Source of the DNA: Distichodus sexfasciatus
Taxonomy: Eukaryota > Chordata > Actinopteri > Characiformes > Distichodontidae
NCBI GenBank assembly: GCA_032718565.1
Contig: JAVGVS010000020.1
Coordinates: forward strand, 3,380,215 to 3,444,214
DNA: 64,000 nucleotides
Reading direction: 5' to 3'
Part shown: in pieces, positions 34,264 through 48,800 of the stretch
Position numbering within the stretch: the first letter of the stretch is position 1
Layout: every line of letters starts with the position of its first letter
Notes under the pieces: model-generated
Told to the model about the DNA's origin: nothing
The model's database searches: none
The model's input: the letters and a program-made list of their open reading frames with translations, nothing else
Position numbers and translations under genes: made by a program

Positions 34264-36548
34264 TTAGAGAGCTATTCCCTCTAAAGTCTTCACTATGCCT
34301 CTTCCTCCAAGTTTCTCCACCAGAACGGACGCTTCTTTGTCTGCAGGGTCATTGACTTGCCACTCGAACTTCAAACCTGGAAATACAGATCAAAGAAAGT
34401 TTCGTTAAACAGTTTGCAAAGAAATAAAAGGCCCAATTGGTGTAAAAAATGGCCAGAAAACCATCAACTGACCTGGCAGCTTGGCCTTTAGAGCTACTTT
34501 AGAGCTTGCATAGACCATCTTACTTTTCAGGGGCGCGTCCTCAGGGATCCTGTGATGGATAGACGTGTGAAGATAAAATCAAATAAAAAACATATTCAAA
34601 GATGAATAAAAACTAAAACTTCTGATTAGTGAGCAGTCAGTTGTAAGCACTTATTTAGCATGCTAATTTGTGTTATGCAGTCGTCAAGTTCCTATCTACA
34701 TTTGATAACCTTTTTATTATAGACTGATTCAGTAATAGTTATGATTACAATGACTTTCATTGTCATAAACACATAATCAACTTTAAGTCATGTAGTTTCA
34801 CTTTCCCTTTATGGATACTTGAGTCAAGAATTATAGACTAATATCAGTTGTAATACAAACATCCAGGACAAATAACTCTCAGAATGATTTAGCCAAAATA
34901 TTCTCATGATAACAAATAGGACACGTAACATGTGAAATTTGATTTAATTTGATTGTCAAAACATAGCAAAATATATGTTGATCCTTTTATTTTTGTTGCA
35001 TTCATTTACAAAGATTTCTTTTTTGTGTTTAATATTGCTTTTGCTGAATTTCTACTGGACAATTTTATGGCTAAAACACAGCTTTCCATATGTCAAATTT
35101 GTTTCATTCTTGATGCCTCTGTTTTTGTTGCATATCCATAAAAAATGTCCTACAGACATATAATTAATAAAACCTATAATTTGGTTTCCATAAATTGGCA
35201 TACTGTATATAGAAACCTGTAGTATACAAATGATGTATTTGTGTACGTAACGTTGTAAACAAAAATGTATTTTGGCCTCATATGCAGAATATGTGAATGT
35301 TTGTGTACCACATAATGAAGACCAGGTCCTCCTTCAGACTCTCCTTGGTCTCGTAGGTGCAGTCGTACAGGGCATAGCGGCATTCGTTCTTCGGCAGAAC
35401 GCTGACAATCTTCTTAAAGATGTTCTCCTCTTTCCCCACGTCCTTGACCTTCAGTGATTCTTCGTGGTCCACGATGATGTTTTTCTGGTCTTCGCTCATC
35501 TTCATGATCACTAATTTAAACCTCTCTTTTTCATTGCTGCCCTGGAGGCGTACTCTGATTTTTTCATAGTAATTAATCACCTCATCGCTTATAGCTACAC
35601 CAGAAGCCTGGAGGCAGAAAAGTAAGAGGGACAGACGTGAGAAAATTTCAAGACGTTGTTCTGTAGAAAAGTAATTAATCTTTTAAAAAGCTTAACTGAA
35701 AAGGCATAGCATAATATTGCTGTTATTGTCGTTGCTACATTTTTTAAAACAGTTGCTAAAAAATTGTACAGTATTGTATAATTTGTGAAGATGTCAGGAC
35801 ATGCAATTGGATATTAAAGAGATACTAAGCATGACATTCTTTCAAAACTGACTGGTGTCACAACTAGAACAACTAAATATTAAGGCAAAACACAACATTG
35901 ACAATAACATTGTGATGTAATCTAATTTGTAAAATAGCTTGAAGGAAACCCATTTAGAAGTAGAGTAGACGATTAGATTGTGGGGGAAAAAATGCTATTG
36001 TGATTTTCTTGACATTTATTTCTTATATTTCTTCAGCAATGTTAAAATTAGCTAATACCTGCAGGAAGAAACTCCAACTTCTTTGTAAAGTATAAATTTG
36101 GAATATTGCAAGCCATGTTACAATTATCTTTTAAACAATGGAGTCAGCGTCAGTAATATTTTCCACATATTCATGCAACAGTCTTATCTTTTTAACTAAA
36201 TGAATGCACTGGCAGTTTCCACATTCCATTCTACCTAAAACAAGTTGACACTAGCAGACACACCTCAACACGATCAGGTAAAGACCTAGCACTTTAGGAT
36301 CCTCTCTTTATGGCTGTAGACCTTTTATCCATCATTTAATAGCTGTTATATTTATCAGAGAAACATGTTCTAAACTAGTCATTGTACTTCACCATCATGG
36401 GTGTTTTGTTTTTCTAGCCATCTTAATCCCACTCACATTTTTTACTCAACATGCTTTTAATACACACACCATATCACCATATTGACAGAAACATGCTGAA
36501 GCTGCTCTGCACCAAGAATCTACATCCAAAAATTGTGTAACTTACCAT
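34264..36548 (-). CDS. dstn: Destrin / cofilin-family actin-depolymerising factor
   Basis: ADF/cofilin proteins sever and depolymerise actin filaments in the cytoplasm. Four exons on the minus strand: the start codon alone at 36546-36548 (donor GTAAGT follows at once), then 35309-35607, 34473-34549 and 34264-34376. They join in phase to 163 residues with a TAA. The protein starts M-ASGVAISDEV, the usual family N-terminus with a Ser after Ala. ECRYALYDCTYETKESLKED, LKSKMVYASSK, and the C-terminal FEWQVND and EKLGG are conserved ADF-H features, including the actin-binding long helix. A first exon that codes only for Met is typical of cofilin/destrin genes. Placement next to RRBP1, as in human, favours destrin over cofilin. 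Confidence 0.92.
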
Positions 36549-36725
36549 ATCTCACACTTCTTGATAGAGGGAAGGGGGAAAATAGCTGCTGCCGTGGATG
36601 AAAAAGAGGCTACAGAGAGGAAGATGGTGAGATAAAGTGGAGAGGGACGTAAAGAACACACCTCCTCCTGCCTTTCCAAATCTCGTCTGCTTTTACTAGT
36701 GATCACCTTGGGCTAAATATACGTT
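36549..36725 (-). promoter_or_regulatory. dstn: Destrin 5' UTR and promoter with TATA-like box
   Basis: On the minus strand TATATTTA lies at 36714-36721, about 165 bp before the start codon. This is a reasonable TATA box for a transcript starting near 36685. No CpG island. Confidence 0.45.
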
Positions 36726-37372
36726 CCTTCAGCCAATAAATCCTCTCTATGAACACACACTTCTTTTTATTGACGCTAGGTCAATTATTAACAACATGTA
36801 CAAAAGAATAAAAGCATGTTCACTTGTTTATCACAAATATTACTCAGGTGAGTAAGAGCCAATACGAAGCTTGGAGATTGGAATCACCTCCCATATATGG
36901 AAACGCAAATCCAGACAGGTTTTTGACAGAAGATAACCAAAAAAGGTCCTTATTTGGAAAGAAGGCACAAATAAGAGCAGCAGGTGAGAAACTAGGGGAG
37001 TGTCAAAATGCATGCTTAGCATTAAAGCCCCGAAACCTGTAGTTTAAGTTGATGCCACAGCCTTCCATAATTCTAACATTATTATTTTTTATAGAATTTA
37101 ATAACTTGTAACTTTTTTTGGAATTTTAAAACTCTTTTTATTGCTAGAAATTGTTATTCAAAGGTTATCAGGAACTATGCGTTTATTTTCAGCTATAGCT
37201 GAGTCAAAGAGACTTTTGCCATATTAAGATCTGTAAATACGTTTCCGTGCACTACAAGTAAGATGCTTCCTCGTGTGTAAGAATCTGGAATGTTCCCCAG
37301 AGCATGCTGGGACAGGTTTTCTTAAGCTGGAGGTACATACTCACTGATGTGTCCTAAGGGCCGGGCGGAGAC

Positions 37373-37424
37373 ATATATATATGTATATGTATGTGTATAT
37401 ACATATATGTATATATATATATGT

Positions 37425-37502
<78 letters not shown>
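37373..37502. repeat. (TA)n microsatellite
   Basis: About 130 bp of nearly pure TA with a few TATG interruptions at the left. Confidence 0.95.
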
Positions 37503-37503
<1 letters not shown>

Positions 37504-38134
37504 TGCCAGTTTTATTAGTTGAGGGCTTCACATTCTACTTACCTTATATTTGCATACAAACTAAGAGTAACATTGAAAAATGGTTAAAAGACTACGACTT
37601 GGTAAGGTCCTGAAACATGAAGTATGTTTTAAAAAAATGCTTGATATATAATAATGCATTATACCTCTAATATAACTCTTTCATAAATTATATTCATTTG
37701 AGTCCACAACTCAATTTGAAGCCCAGAACTATCTGGTCCGGGGTGGAAAAGAAATGAGATTTGTCAGTGTTGCTTATATTTTATATGATTGCTTACATGT
37801 TTATTTACAGATTTTTCACAACATTTCTGTCAGCTTTGTCAGTTTACATATGCAGGTATGATATAAATGTCTAGTTTCATAGTTTTCTTAATTACTTAAA
37901 TGATTTTTCTTTCGAAACTCAACAATATGAAATTGTTGTAACATTAAACAAGTTTCATAAAAAAGTTCTTTTTTGTATAATTCAGCTGTGTGAGACATTG
38001 TGAAAGAGGTTATTTCTAACTCATGGGCTGGTTTTTACTCTGCATGCTTGAGACCTGAGGCTAGGCTGGAAGGCAAATTCTGGTATGAATCATGATCTTA
38101 GTCATTTTAAATTACATGGTGGACTCCATTTTCT

Positions 38135-39415
38135 GTCAAAAAGGTACGATGGCGATAGCCATTGTATATAACAAAAATTAAACGGGTTGGGGAGGGGGTA
38201 AATTACGAGAAAAAAACAGAAATTCTGGAGATTCATGTCATATATTCGCGGAAAAAACTGGATATTCTCTGATATTAAAGTCATAAATTTATACACAAAG
38301 CCCAAATTTTGAGAGATTTTCGAAGACAAAAATTTACGAGAAAAACTCGATATTCTGATGTTGTAAAGTCAAGAATTTACAGAAAGAAAAACTCAAATCC
38401 CTGGAGATGTAAGAAGTAAATTTACGAGAAGAAAAGTCAAGTTATTCTCTTTACTTAAAGTGGTAAATATCAAGGGTGGAAGTAATTAATTACAAATATT
38501 CACGCATTGCAATTAAGTAGATTTTTTGGGGCAATTTTTATGAGTAGCTAAGTGTGTAATTTTACTCAGATTTCTGAGTAATAATTTATTAATTATGTAA
38601 TCTACTACACATTTATAAAATCAAAGTCGCCATTGAGTGGACGTACCACAATTTGAATTAATATTCAAACCTTCATCTGCATCTTTGTTACTGTTGCTGT
38701 GCAATCGCGATCACAACAATTAATCTAGTACATAAGCAAAGAATAACCCGCTGCAGCAGCAGGCACAGGTGTCTGGAGGTACTACACAGTGGAGTACAAA
38801 ACCACTTATACACTGAAGATTTGGAGACAAATAGCCAAAATGGAGAGTGAAGTGACAGAAACTATTATGTCTAAGAGTTTAAGACACTTACCTGCCTGTT
38901 GTTCGTGAAAGTATTAAAAAGCTTTAAACTGTTCTTATGCATGTTCAAAACATTTTTGTCATTGTTTAACAAACAGAATTCCTGCTTTTATATTTTACAT
39001 TTATTTACAGAACTAATTGCCTTTCATACCTTTTGTTCAATTTTGGAGAAAATGTGCTTTGAACGTAGATATTTTATATCATAACCTAATGCCTGCTATT
39101 GAGGATCTAAATAAAACATCCATCGTTAAAAAAAGTAATTAGTACTCTGATAGTTTTTTATAGTTATACTTTGTACTTTTACTCAAGTATTTTGGCCACC
39201 AGTACTTTTACTTGTAACTGAGCACATTTTCCAACTAGTGGCACAGCATTTGTACTTGAGCACAAATTTCAGTACTCTTTTTCCACCTCTGGTAACATAT
39301 ACCTAGAAAAAAACTCACAAATTCTATTTAGAGAAAAGTCAGATATTCTTGACATATAAAGTCGCACATTTGCAAGAAAATGCCAGATATTCTCTGAGAT
39401 TTTAAAGTCACGGAA
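38135..39415 (+). repeat. Decayed tandem array split by an insertion
   Basis: Units of about 40 bp built on GAAAAACTCGATATTCTGAT and TTAAAGTCATAAATTTACGA run from about 38195 to 38465. They resume at about 39300-39415 with the same words (GAAAAGTCAGATATTCT, AAAGTCGCACATTTGC). The gap is filled by the element at 38471-39291. Confidence 0.7.
38471..39291. mobile_element. hAT-like non-autonomous element inside the tandem array
   Basis: Left end CAAGGGTGGAAGTAATTAAT; right end reversed CAGAGGTGGAAAAAGAGTAC, imperfect inverted termini of a type common in fish. About 820 bp, no transposase frame. A target duplication is not clear, but the interrupted array on both sides shows it inserted there. 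Confidence 0.6.
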
Positions 39416-40122
39416 CCACAACGTGTGTAATCTCTAATTGGACGCTGTACGCGGAGGCATATAACAGGTTCTGGTGATCCACATTGTTTTTTGTTTGCAA
39501 TTTATTTCCGTTTCCCTGTGCAGAAAAGCACTGCCACAGCAGGATGGCGCTCTGTGTTCATTCATTCATTATTCGGAATCATCTGAAATTATATTCACGC
39601 TAACCTCTTTTTCGGAAGCAGAGAACAACTATTTCTGTGTTTTTCCAGATGCCCATTGCAAATGAGGCAAGCAAGTGAGCTTCTGATCCCCATAACAAAA
39701 AATGTAATATTTAGGATAGTGAACTGACGATGAGGCAGTCTTCCGCCCTTGACCAGACGACCCAGATCTTGGTGTTAAAGTCTTAGTATAAAAATGAATA
39801 AGTTCCAATGCCAGATTTGGGAGATGGCTAGGTCACCAGGAAGTATATTTCACCATAGGATTGCATTAGCACTCTTTTTTTGTTCTTTTTTTCGTTCCCT
39901 GACATTCAAATCTCTTCGTACATATTGCTGAATTGTGGTTTAATATATGAACATTAAATCAACACCCAGTTTGAGTTTAGGGATGAAACGTGTATTATCC
40001 TTTAATACACAAATCATATGTAAGAACATGTAAATGTTGATATACTGAACCCGTTTTGGCAACCTAGGGTTATAATTGGTTAAAAGCAGTAGGGGAGTGA
40101 AGTCCAGGTTTAGTAAGTCAGA

Positions 40123-40131
40123 CAAGTTGGA
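40123..40131. repeat. Target site duplication, left copy
   Basis: CAAGTTGGA, identical to 45333-45341, directly abutting the left terminus of the foldback element. Confidence 0.9.
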
Positions 40132-40729
40132 ACGAGGCTGAAGGCTACTTATTCGCAGCTTCCGATTCGTTTGGCTTGATATTCGGTAGTTCTTCCGCGA
40201 CTGAAGAAGCTCCTTATTCAGCCGCGTCACTAGTGGAGCGTTCACGCAGGCGAAAAGCTGCGCACGGTCACTGGAGACGTTTTCAGGTGAATTTAAACGT
40301 TGGAACTGACGCGTATAATGAAAATTATGTTCATGAAAATTATTGATAATCTTCCGTTATCATATGTAGCTTTATTGTAGCTGCACATACCTCCAAACCC
40401 ACGCGGTCCCCAAGCAATAAATATTCTTTTAAAAATAGTCTAGGTTTTTACGATATCAACGCGTTAACGTTATTAGTCCTAATTAAAATGATATAAATAT
40501 GACTAAATTTAGTCAGATACTATTTAGATACTGTTCACTATTTATGTGTAATTTTTTTTAATTATTTTATTTATTTGTTTGTTTGCTATATTTTGATATT
40601 ATTTATATAAATGCACCATGGGTGCGGGCGGAGTCGGGGGTGGGGGGGGTTCAAAACGCTGTATACTGTGTATATTGTTTTATTGACAATAAACCTCTTG
40701 AACATGAATTCTTGAATAAAACGGCCATA

Positions 40730-41900
40730 TCTCCAGAATTATTTTTGTCACCCACTGATACTGGACCAGGCAGAGAGGTTCTATCAGGTACTCATCAGGT
40801 ACTGACTAATTGATTGACATAATAAAACAGTCAAGATACTAAGATTTAACACAATAGGATATTGTTAAGATGTTATGGACATTCATTTGGAAAATATAAT
40901 TCCAAGATAATGTTGGAGGCTTAAAACCTCTGGGCCAGGCAAATATAAAATGTCTTGGTACAATATGAGGGGTATCTCACTATATAGAAAAAATGAAAAT
41001 TGTGTTAATCTAGATTGATTTAACACCCTAAACATCGGGATAAAACACAGCATGTTAAGATATTGCACATTAGTTTTAAATCAGCTGCTGCGTTATTTTG
41101 GAGGCCGTAACCTTCCTTGGCCAGGCAAATATGAACTTCTCAGTACAATACCAGGTACCCAACTATATAGAAATATTACACTCTTTTCTGGCCCACACTG
41201 ATTTAATACTTAAAAATCAGATGTTAATGTCATACTATTGTGCACAGTGGTGTGAATAAGACGCTAAGATTCCATGATCATTCTGGAGGCCTAAACCTCT
41301 GGGCCAGGCAAATATGAACTTCTCAGTACACATCAGGTACCCAAATATATAGAAACAATGACACTGTCCTGGCCCACACTGATTTAATACTTAAAACTCA
41401 GATGGAAACAATGCATGCTATACTATCGTGCACAATGGTTTGAAGAAGAAGCTAAGGTTCCATGATCATTTTGGAGGCCTAAACCTTTCTGGGCCAGGCA
41501 AATATGAACTTCTCAGTACACATCAGGTATCCACCTATATACAAACAATGACGTTGTCCTGACCCAGACTGATTTAATACTTAAAAACCAGATGGAAACA
41601 ATGCATGCCATATTATTATGCACAATGGTGTGAACAAGAAGCTACGGTTCCATGATCATTTTGGAGGCCTAAACCTTTCTGGGCCAGGCAAATATGAACT
41701 TACAGTACACCTCAGAGTATCCACCTATAGAAACAATGACATTGTTCTGGCTCAGACTGATTTAATGCTTAAAAATCAGATGGAAAACAATACATGCCAT
41801 GCTATTGTGCACAATGGTGTACAAGGCCAAGGGTTCCTGTTTGATCATTTTGGAGGCTTAAACCTGGAATTTTTGCCCCAACTTAGATGCATTAAACGGG
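40730..41900 (+). repeat. Subterminal tandem repeats, left arm (~185-bp unit)
   Basis: GGCCAGGCAAATATGAAC recurs at about 40935, 41112, 41302, 41496 and 41683, with an older form at about 40763. Each unit also has CAGGTACCCA.CTATATAGAA and CACTGATTTAATACTTAAAA. The spacing is about 185 bp. Confidence 0.85.
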
Positions 41901-42219
41901 CTTTGGGGGCTTTAGTCTAAATTTGAATCAGGCACCCTCATAAATACTTTATTAGTTTCCATGTTTGCTTTTTATAAAATATAATCTTTAACTAATGTTA
42001 TAACTTTCAACGTTATAGTTTTTCTTCTGGATAATTTTTTGTTATGCATGTTTTGATATTGTCACAAGTACACAAATCTGACTTCTTCAAAAACACCGCG
42101 CATGTACAGAACGACGATCTTGATATTATCTGAACAGTAACAGACATTACACATTACACATTACACAAAATGTACGTGACTAGATTAAGGTCACATACAT
42201 TTTCCAAAAGCACTTACAT

Positions 42220-42918
<699 letters not shown>

Positions 42919-43117
42919 CTGGTAAATAAAAGAGTAATAAAATATTAAGCATAAATTATGGAACCAAATTAGACCTGGTAGTTTGTTGATAAAATGTGAA
43001 AATTGTTGATAACGTATGATAAAGAAATATTTTAAAAGATTTGCAAGCTCTGTTCCCACACTGACTCTTGTCTTATGATTTATGTTTCATTTAAAATGGG
43101 TACTTGCTTTTTTTTTT

Positions 43118-43233
<116 letters not shown>

Positions 43234-43597
43234 ATTAATATAACTATTTTAAATAATAGAAAGTCACAAGTATGCAGTACGTTTGTAATTAGACTTAAGA
43301 CAAGATAATTAGACAAGATAACCACATAAGGAACAGTTACAAAAATCTGCTATAGTCTGGTTGTACTGCAGTGAAATCTATCACTGCAGTATTTGCATAC
43401 AACTTTATCTTAAGTTCCATCTGGATGCTTTTTAAAATGAATTTTCTGTTGAGTAAACTGGGACATTTCTGGTCACACATTGCGTTGTTTAAACCGAACC
43501 CAAAACTACATAAACGCTGCAAGAAGGCCTATTTTACTCAGAACCAGATGTTCACAGGCATGTGTTAAGTACAAATGCATAAAATATAAACTACTAT

Positions 43598-43598
<1 letters not shown>

Positions 43599-43635
<37 letters not shown>
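43599..43635. repeat. (TG)n microsatellite
   Basis: About 36 bp of GT dinucleotides in the foldback spacer. Confidence 0.95.
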
Positions 43636-43636
<1 letters not shown>

Positions 43637-43954
43637 CCCTACAAAAAGACACGCTAAAGAATGTCTAGAAGAATTGTTTTACGTCGGGAGCGGTGTATCT
43701 ATAGAAGAAAGTTTCTACTGACCTTTCAAAAAAAATGATGTTGGTGTTTATGAATAGGTTGAGGGTGAGGAGGTGAGCGCAAAAAATCTTGGGCAATGAC
43801 ACAAATAAGATTTGAATGATTAAAACTTATGCAAATAATGTATGAGGAAGGAAAACTTGTATTGAAAAATAATCAATCATTTTGATAAAACTAATGTTGA
43901 ATATCCATTTAACAATATATTTAACATATGAATCAAATATGAACTTAAAACCAT

Positions 43955-44705
43955 CTATGGATAGCTGGTGGAGGTAAAAAAATTATAACTACTCACATTA
44001 AGTAGTTTGTTCAGTTGTTTCTGCAGATAGAATAATATGGCATGCATTGTTTCCATTCGAATTTTAAGACAAATCAGTGTGGGCCAGGACAGTGTCATTG
44101 TTTTATATATTTGGACCTGATGTGTACTGAGAAGTTCATATTTGCCTGGCCCAGAGAGGTTTAGGCCTCCAAAATGATCATGGAATCTTAGCGTCTTATT
44201 CACACCACTGTGCACAATAGTATGACATTGTTTCCATCTGATTTTTAAGTATTAAATCAGTGTGGGCCAGAAGAGTGTAATATTTTCTATATAGTTGGGT
44301 ACCTGGTGTGTACTGAGAAGTTCATATTTGCCTGGCCCAGAGAGGTTTCGGCCTCCAAAATAACATGGCAGCTGATTTAAAAACTAATGTGCAATATCTT
44401 AACATGCTGTGTTTCTATCCGATGTTTAGGGTGTTAAATCAATCTAGATTAACACAATTTCATTTTTTTTCTATAGTGAGATACCTCATGTGTACTGAGA
44501 CATTTATATTTGCCTGGCCCAGAGAGTTTTAAGCCTCCAACATTATCTTGGAATTATGGCTTTCAAATGAATGTCCGCAACATCTTAACAATATCCTATT
44601 GTATTAAATCTTGGTATCTTAACTGTTCATTATGTCAATCAATTAGTCAGTACCTGATGAGTACTGATAAGTTATATCTGCCTGGTCCAGTATCAATTAG
44701 GTGAC
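43955..44705 (-). repeat. Subterminal tandem repeats, right arm
   Basis: The same ~185-bp unit in reverse orientation, with TTCATATTTGCCTGGCCC at about 44137 and 44320 and variants at about 44502 and 44676: four units against six on the left. Open frames starting MHNGVNK or MHSGVNK in both arms are the repeat itself, not genes. Confidence 0.85.
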
Positions 44706-45344
44706 AAAAATAATTCTGGAGATATGACGTTTTATTCAAGATTCATGTTCCAAGAGAGGTTTATTGTCAATAAAACAATATACACAGTATACAGCGTTTT
44801 GAACCCCCCCCACCCCCGACTCCGCCCGCACCCATGGTGCATTTATATAAATAATATCAAAATATAGCAAACAAACAAATAAATAAAATAATTAAAAAAA
44901 ATTACACATAAATAGTGAACAGTATCTAAATAGTATCTGACTAAATTTAGTCATATTTATATCATTTTAATTAGGACTAATAACGTTTAAAGTGTTGATA
45001 TCGTAAAAACCTAGACTATTTTTAAAAGAATATTTATTGCTTGGGGACCGCGTGGGTTTGGAGGTATGTGCAGCTACAATAAAGCTACATATGATAACGG
45101 AAGATTATCAATAATTTTCATGAACATAATTTTCATTATACGCGTCAGTTCCAACGTTTAAATTCACCTAGAAAACGTCTCAGTGATAAACTGCGCAGCT
45201 TTCGCCACCGTGAACGCTCCCGCTAGTGACGCGGCTGAATAAGGAGCTAACTTCAGTCGCGGAACGAGAGGCTGCCGAATATCAAGCCAAACGAATCGGA
45301 AGCTGCGAATAAGTAGCCAACTTCAGCCTCGTCAAGTTGGACTA

Positions 45345-45862
45345 GTAATTTTATTTACCCAGAACCTATAATTAAAGGCAAAGGCTAACCCACAGTGGTG
45401 TGTGTGTCATAATGCTGTTTTCTTTTTATTGATGAATAAAACTTCACATTTCTATACAATCAGAGTTCAAAAGTAGGGATCTGGCATCAAAGAAGTTTAG
45501 TTATCTTAATTTTTAATCCACTACAGATTGGGATTATTAATTATTTCAACTAGTTGATTAAACGTGTAAAATTTAAAAATCTGATAATGAACTCAAGCCA
45601 AGTTTTCACATTTCCTGTAGGCACTGCCAAAGTGATCACACTAAGTGTGAAAATAGAAACTATTCTTTCAGTTCCCGTTTTCATGTCCATCAAGACGCCA
45701 CAAAAACCAACCAAACAAATGCGTTGTTTTGGCAGCGCCACGCCTGTCTGACACGCAGAGGCGGAGTGTCAGGTTTTGCCACTGAGAGGCATCACAGTTT
45801 TGGGAAACTTGAACTGCACAGTTGCGTAGAGGAACTTCGGGAGGAAAGTTGAAACGTTGAGA
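45345..45862 (+). promoter_or_regulatory. Spacer, promoter and 5' UTR of the calpain-2-like gene
   Basis: About 500 bp between the transposon and the calpain start codon. The last 130 bp (GCAGCGCCACGCC, GCAGAGGCGGAGTG) are more GC-rich and are the likely promoter/5' UTR. No TATA box recognised. Confidence 0.4.
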
Positions 45863-48800
45863 ATGTCGGGAGTAGCGAGCAACATCGCCAAAAAGCGGGC
45901 TCGGGCCGCGGGGTTCGGCACCAACTCCAACGCGGTCCAGTATCTCAACCAGGACTTTGCTGCTTTAAGGAGCGAGTGCTTGAGCAGCGGTCAGCTCTTC
46001 TGCGACCCAACTTTCCCAGCATCCGCTGCAGCCTTGGGATTTAACGAACTGGGACCGAGATCCCCAAAAACGTCTGGAGTCCAGTGGAAAAGACCCAAGG
46101 TGAGCACGTCTTATTTAATTAGGGATGAAGTAAACTTTGCTTAATTACAGCAGTGATGCGCACCAATTACTATCCGATAATTAACTGAACAATTGTTCTA
46201 GTAAATAAAGTGTTTTGTTCAAGCTGGGACAATGAATATAAAGAGTGCAAAAAGTTTGACTGCTATTGTCTTTTAGGAGTTAACATCCAAGCCACAGTTC
46301 ATTGTTGGAGGAGCAACAAGAACGGATATATGCCAAGGAAGCTTGGGTGAGTCATAAGGGTTCGTTTATTTTGGTTCAGCTGCATGTTATAAAATGGTTA
46401 AGGAATTCAGGTTTTTGTTGCAAAAATAACAAAGTAATAATAAAAATGTCTTATTACATCCACACTGAGCAGACCTGGATTTTAAGACAGTTCTTGATCA
46501 TTTGATGGTTTTTGCTAGTTCGATGATATGCAGTAAATAAACATGAATGTATTGTTTGTTTGATGCTGGTCAGATGTTCAGTGGTTCAAAATACATCATA
46601 AGATTGGTTGCCAAACTGGAATCTCACCAAAATCAACATAAAGAGGCTTCCCATAGATCATAGACAAGATAAAACCATGTCATGTTAAGCATTGTGTTGG
46701 ATGTTGCTTATGCAAGATGTTGATCTGTGAACTGAAAACTCAACAACTTACCTTTTACATCTCTCTTCTACGTACACTGACTTACTGCATCTGTTTTATT
46801 CAATGGCAACCGATGTGCAAGTGCAAATGTTACTTCAGAATACTGTTGTGATAAAATTATGTAAGACTGGATGCAGTTGGATCATAAAGGGTGTGAGTTT
46901 ACATTTACATTTTGCAGACACTCTTTTCCAGAGCGAACTTCATTTCCTACTTTCAGTAACAGGTAGGGTTTGAAACCATAGATTACTGATCCAGAGGCCA
47001 CAGTTTGATGGACAGGCAATATAAAATATAAAAGCAGATTTTCAATGTCTTTTAATGTCTCATTTCGCAGAATTCCCTTAAAAGAGTGAACTGTTTGCTG
47101 TGGTAGAATCACAAGACAAATGTATGATTTGAGCCTAAGAGGGCTTGACTGCATGAGTCATAAAAGGGATCGTGCTTACACAAAACACAGTTTAGACATT
47201 CTGAACAGCCTTGTTTTTTTGCATTTAAATTCCAGTTGTCTGTTGCCCTTCCCAGTTCCGCAGATAACTTGCGGTTGCCATTGTCTCTTTAGCTGTGTTG
47301 CTTTTTTTGTGAATGGTTGTTTGAAAGATTAGTTTTTGTGAAGGAAAATCATTTCTGTGTGCTTATCTTTTTTCATATTGCATAGTTTTCACACATTTCC
47401 TTGTTCCATCACAGAAACTAAACTGTGTCTCAGTTTATGAGTGTTGGAACGATGCATGAAAATTAATCTAAAACAAGCTGTGCTCTAGTGAAAGACGTTT
47501 CTGTGGTCAACACTAACTGAACTGAGCCCCTTTGTGAGGTTTCTGGTGAGAAGGGGACTTTAGGGTGAGGCTAGTGCATGCAGTTTACAGCAAACCAGAT
47601 TTAGAAAGATAGTTAGCTTATCGAGGGGCTTGTGGGAAATAGTCAAATCTTGTATTCAATATAAATTGACACAGTAACATTCTGAGCAGGGTTTACCATG
47701 TTTAAAACATGTAATGTAACCCTACTTTACGTCTATGTCTTTAGGTGACTGCTGGTTGCTGGCAGCCATCGCCTCTCTTACCCTCAACGAGGATGTATTG
47801 TCCCGGGTTGTGCCGTCGGACCAAGGCTTTGATGGAAATTATGCCGGCATTTTCCACTTTCAGGTATTAAACACGAACTCAGGCTAACACAAGGCAGGTT
47901 AGAGGGTTAGAAAATACTTTCAACTTAAAATGCTCGGCTAAAAACGTTAAACTTACAGATTTAATCAGAAATGCACAGTGTTATGAAATACACCCACTGC
48001 TGAAATGGATCACACACATTTTTCATAGTTAGGATTGAGGAGTGGCTTGTGGAAAATTTTGGTCAGGATAGGATGCTGCTCTGAGTCAGAACTGGGAAAC
48101 AACTCTGACTGAAGAGGAAGTTTCAGTGTGGGTTTTTCTCTGCCTAGTTTTATTTTCTTCAATTTCTGCCTGGATTATACTGTTCCTCCTTTGCCCTTGA
48201 AGCAACAGAAGCAATACGAATCTGTGATTCTCTTATTAAAAATGATCCTTAATCAGTCCTTTTGCACCATTGTAAAACATTAATTAGATAATTTCTTTTA
48301 ACACTGACCAACCCCTTATTTTTTCTGAACAGTAGACAGTGTTTAAGGAAGCTCTGTTGCACCAAGCTCTATTGCATCCACATGTAACTGCAGCCTGGCT
48401 GTCTTCCATTACTCACATTCTTCACATTTTCCAGTTCTGGCAGTTTGGAGAGTGGGTGGATGTGGTTGTTGATGATCGGTTGCCTACGAAAAATGGAGAG
48501 CTGCTGTTTGTACACTCAGTCACAGGCTCGGAGTTCTGGAGCGCCCTGCTGGAGAAAGCCTACGCTAAGTGAGTTCCACAATATGGTTAGACTTGTTTGC
48601 TGAATGCGGTGTAACAGAGATGTAACATTCCCCATCATCACAATAGGATATGCATTATGGTTTTCAGAACATGATGTTCAGTGTCAGTGTAGCAGAAAAA
48701 AAAATAAAACCTTGAATTTGTCTACATTTTTTCATCATATCATGGGAAAAAAAACCTTGGATCAAATTGGGGTTAAGGGTATTGCTTTGGGACCCAACAG

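Larger units (their letters stand above)
36726..40122. other. Repeat-rich spacer between destrin and the foldback element
   Basis: No gene recognised. The short open frames at 36824-37042, 38899-39084 and 39474-39665 match no family I know and lack clear splice context. It holds a TA microsatellite, a decayed tandem array and a hAT-like insertion, listed separately. Confidence 0.5.

Noticed and set aside
40730..41900. CRISPR-like regular repeats
   Set aside because: Units are ~185 bp with no short repeat/spacer alternation, in a vertebrate genome. They are subterminal transposon repeats.
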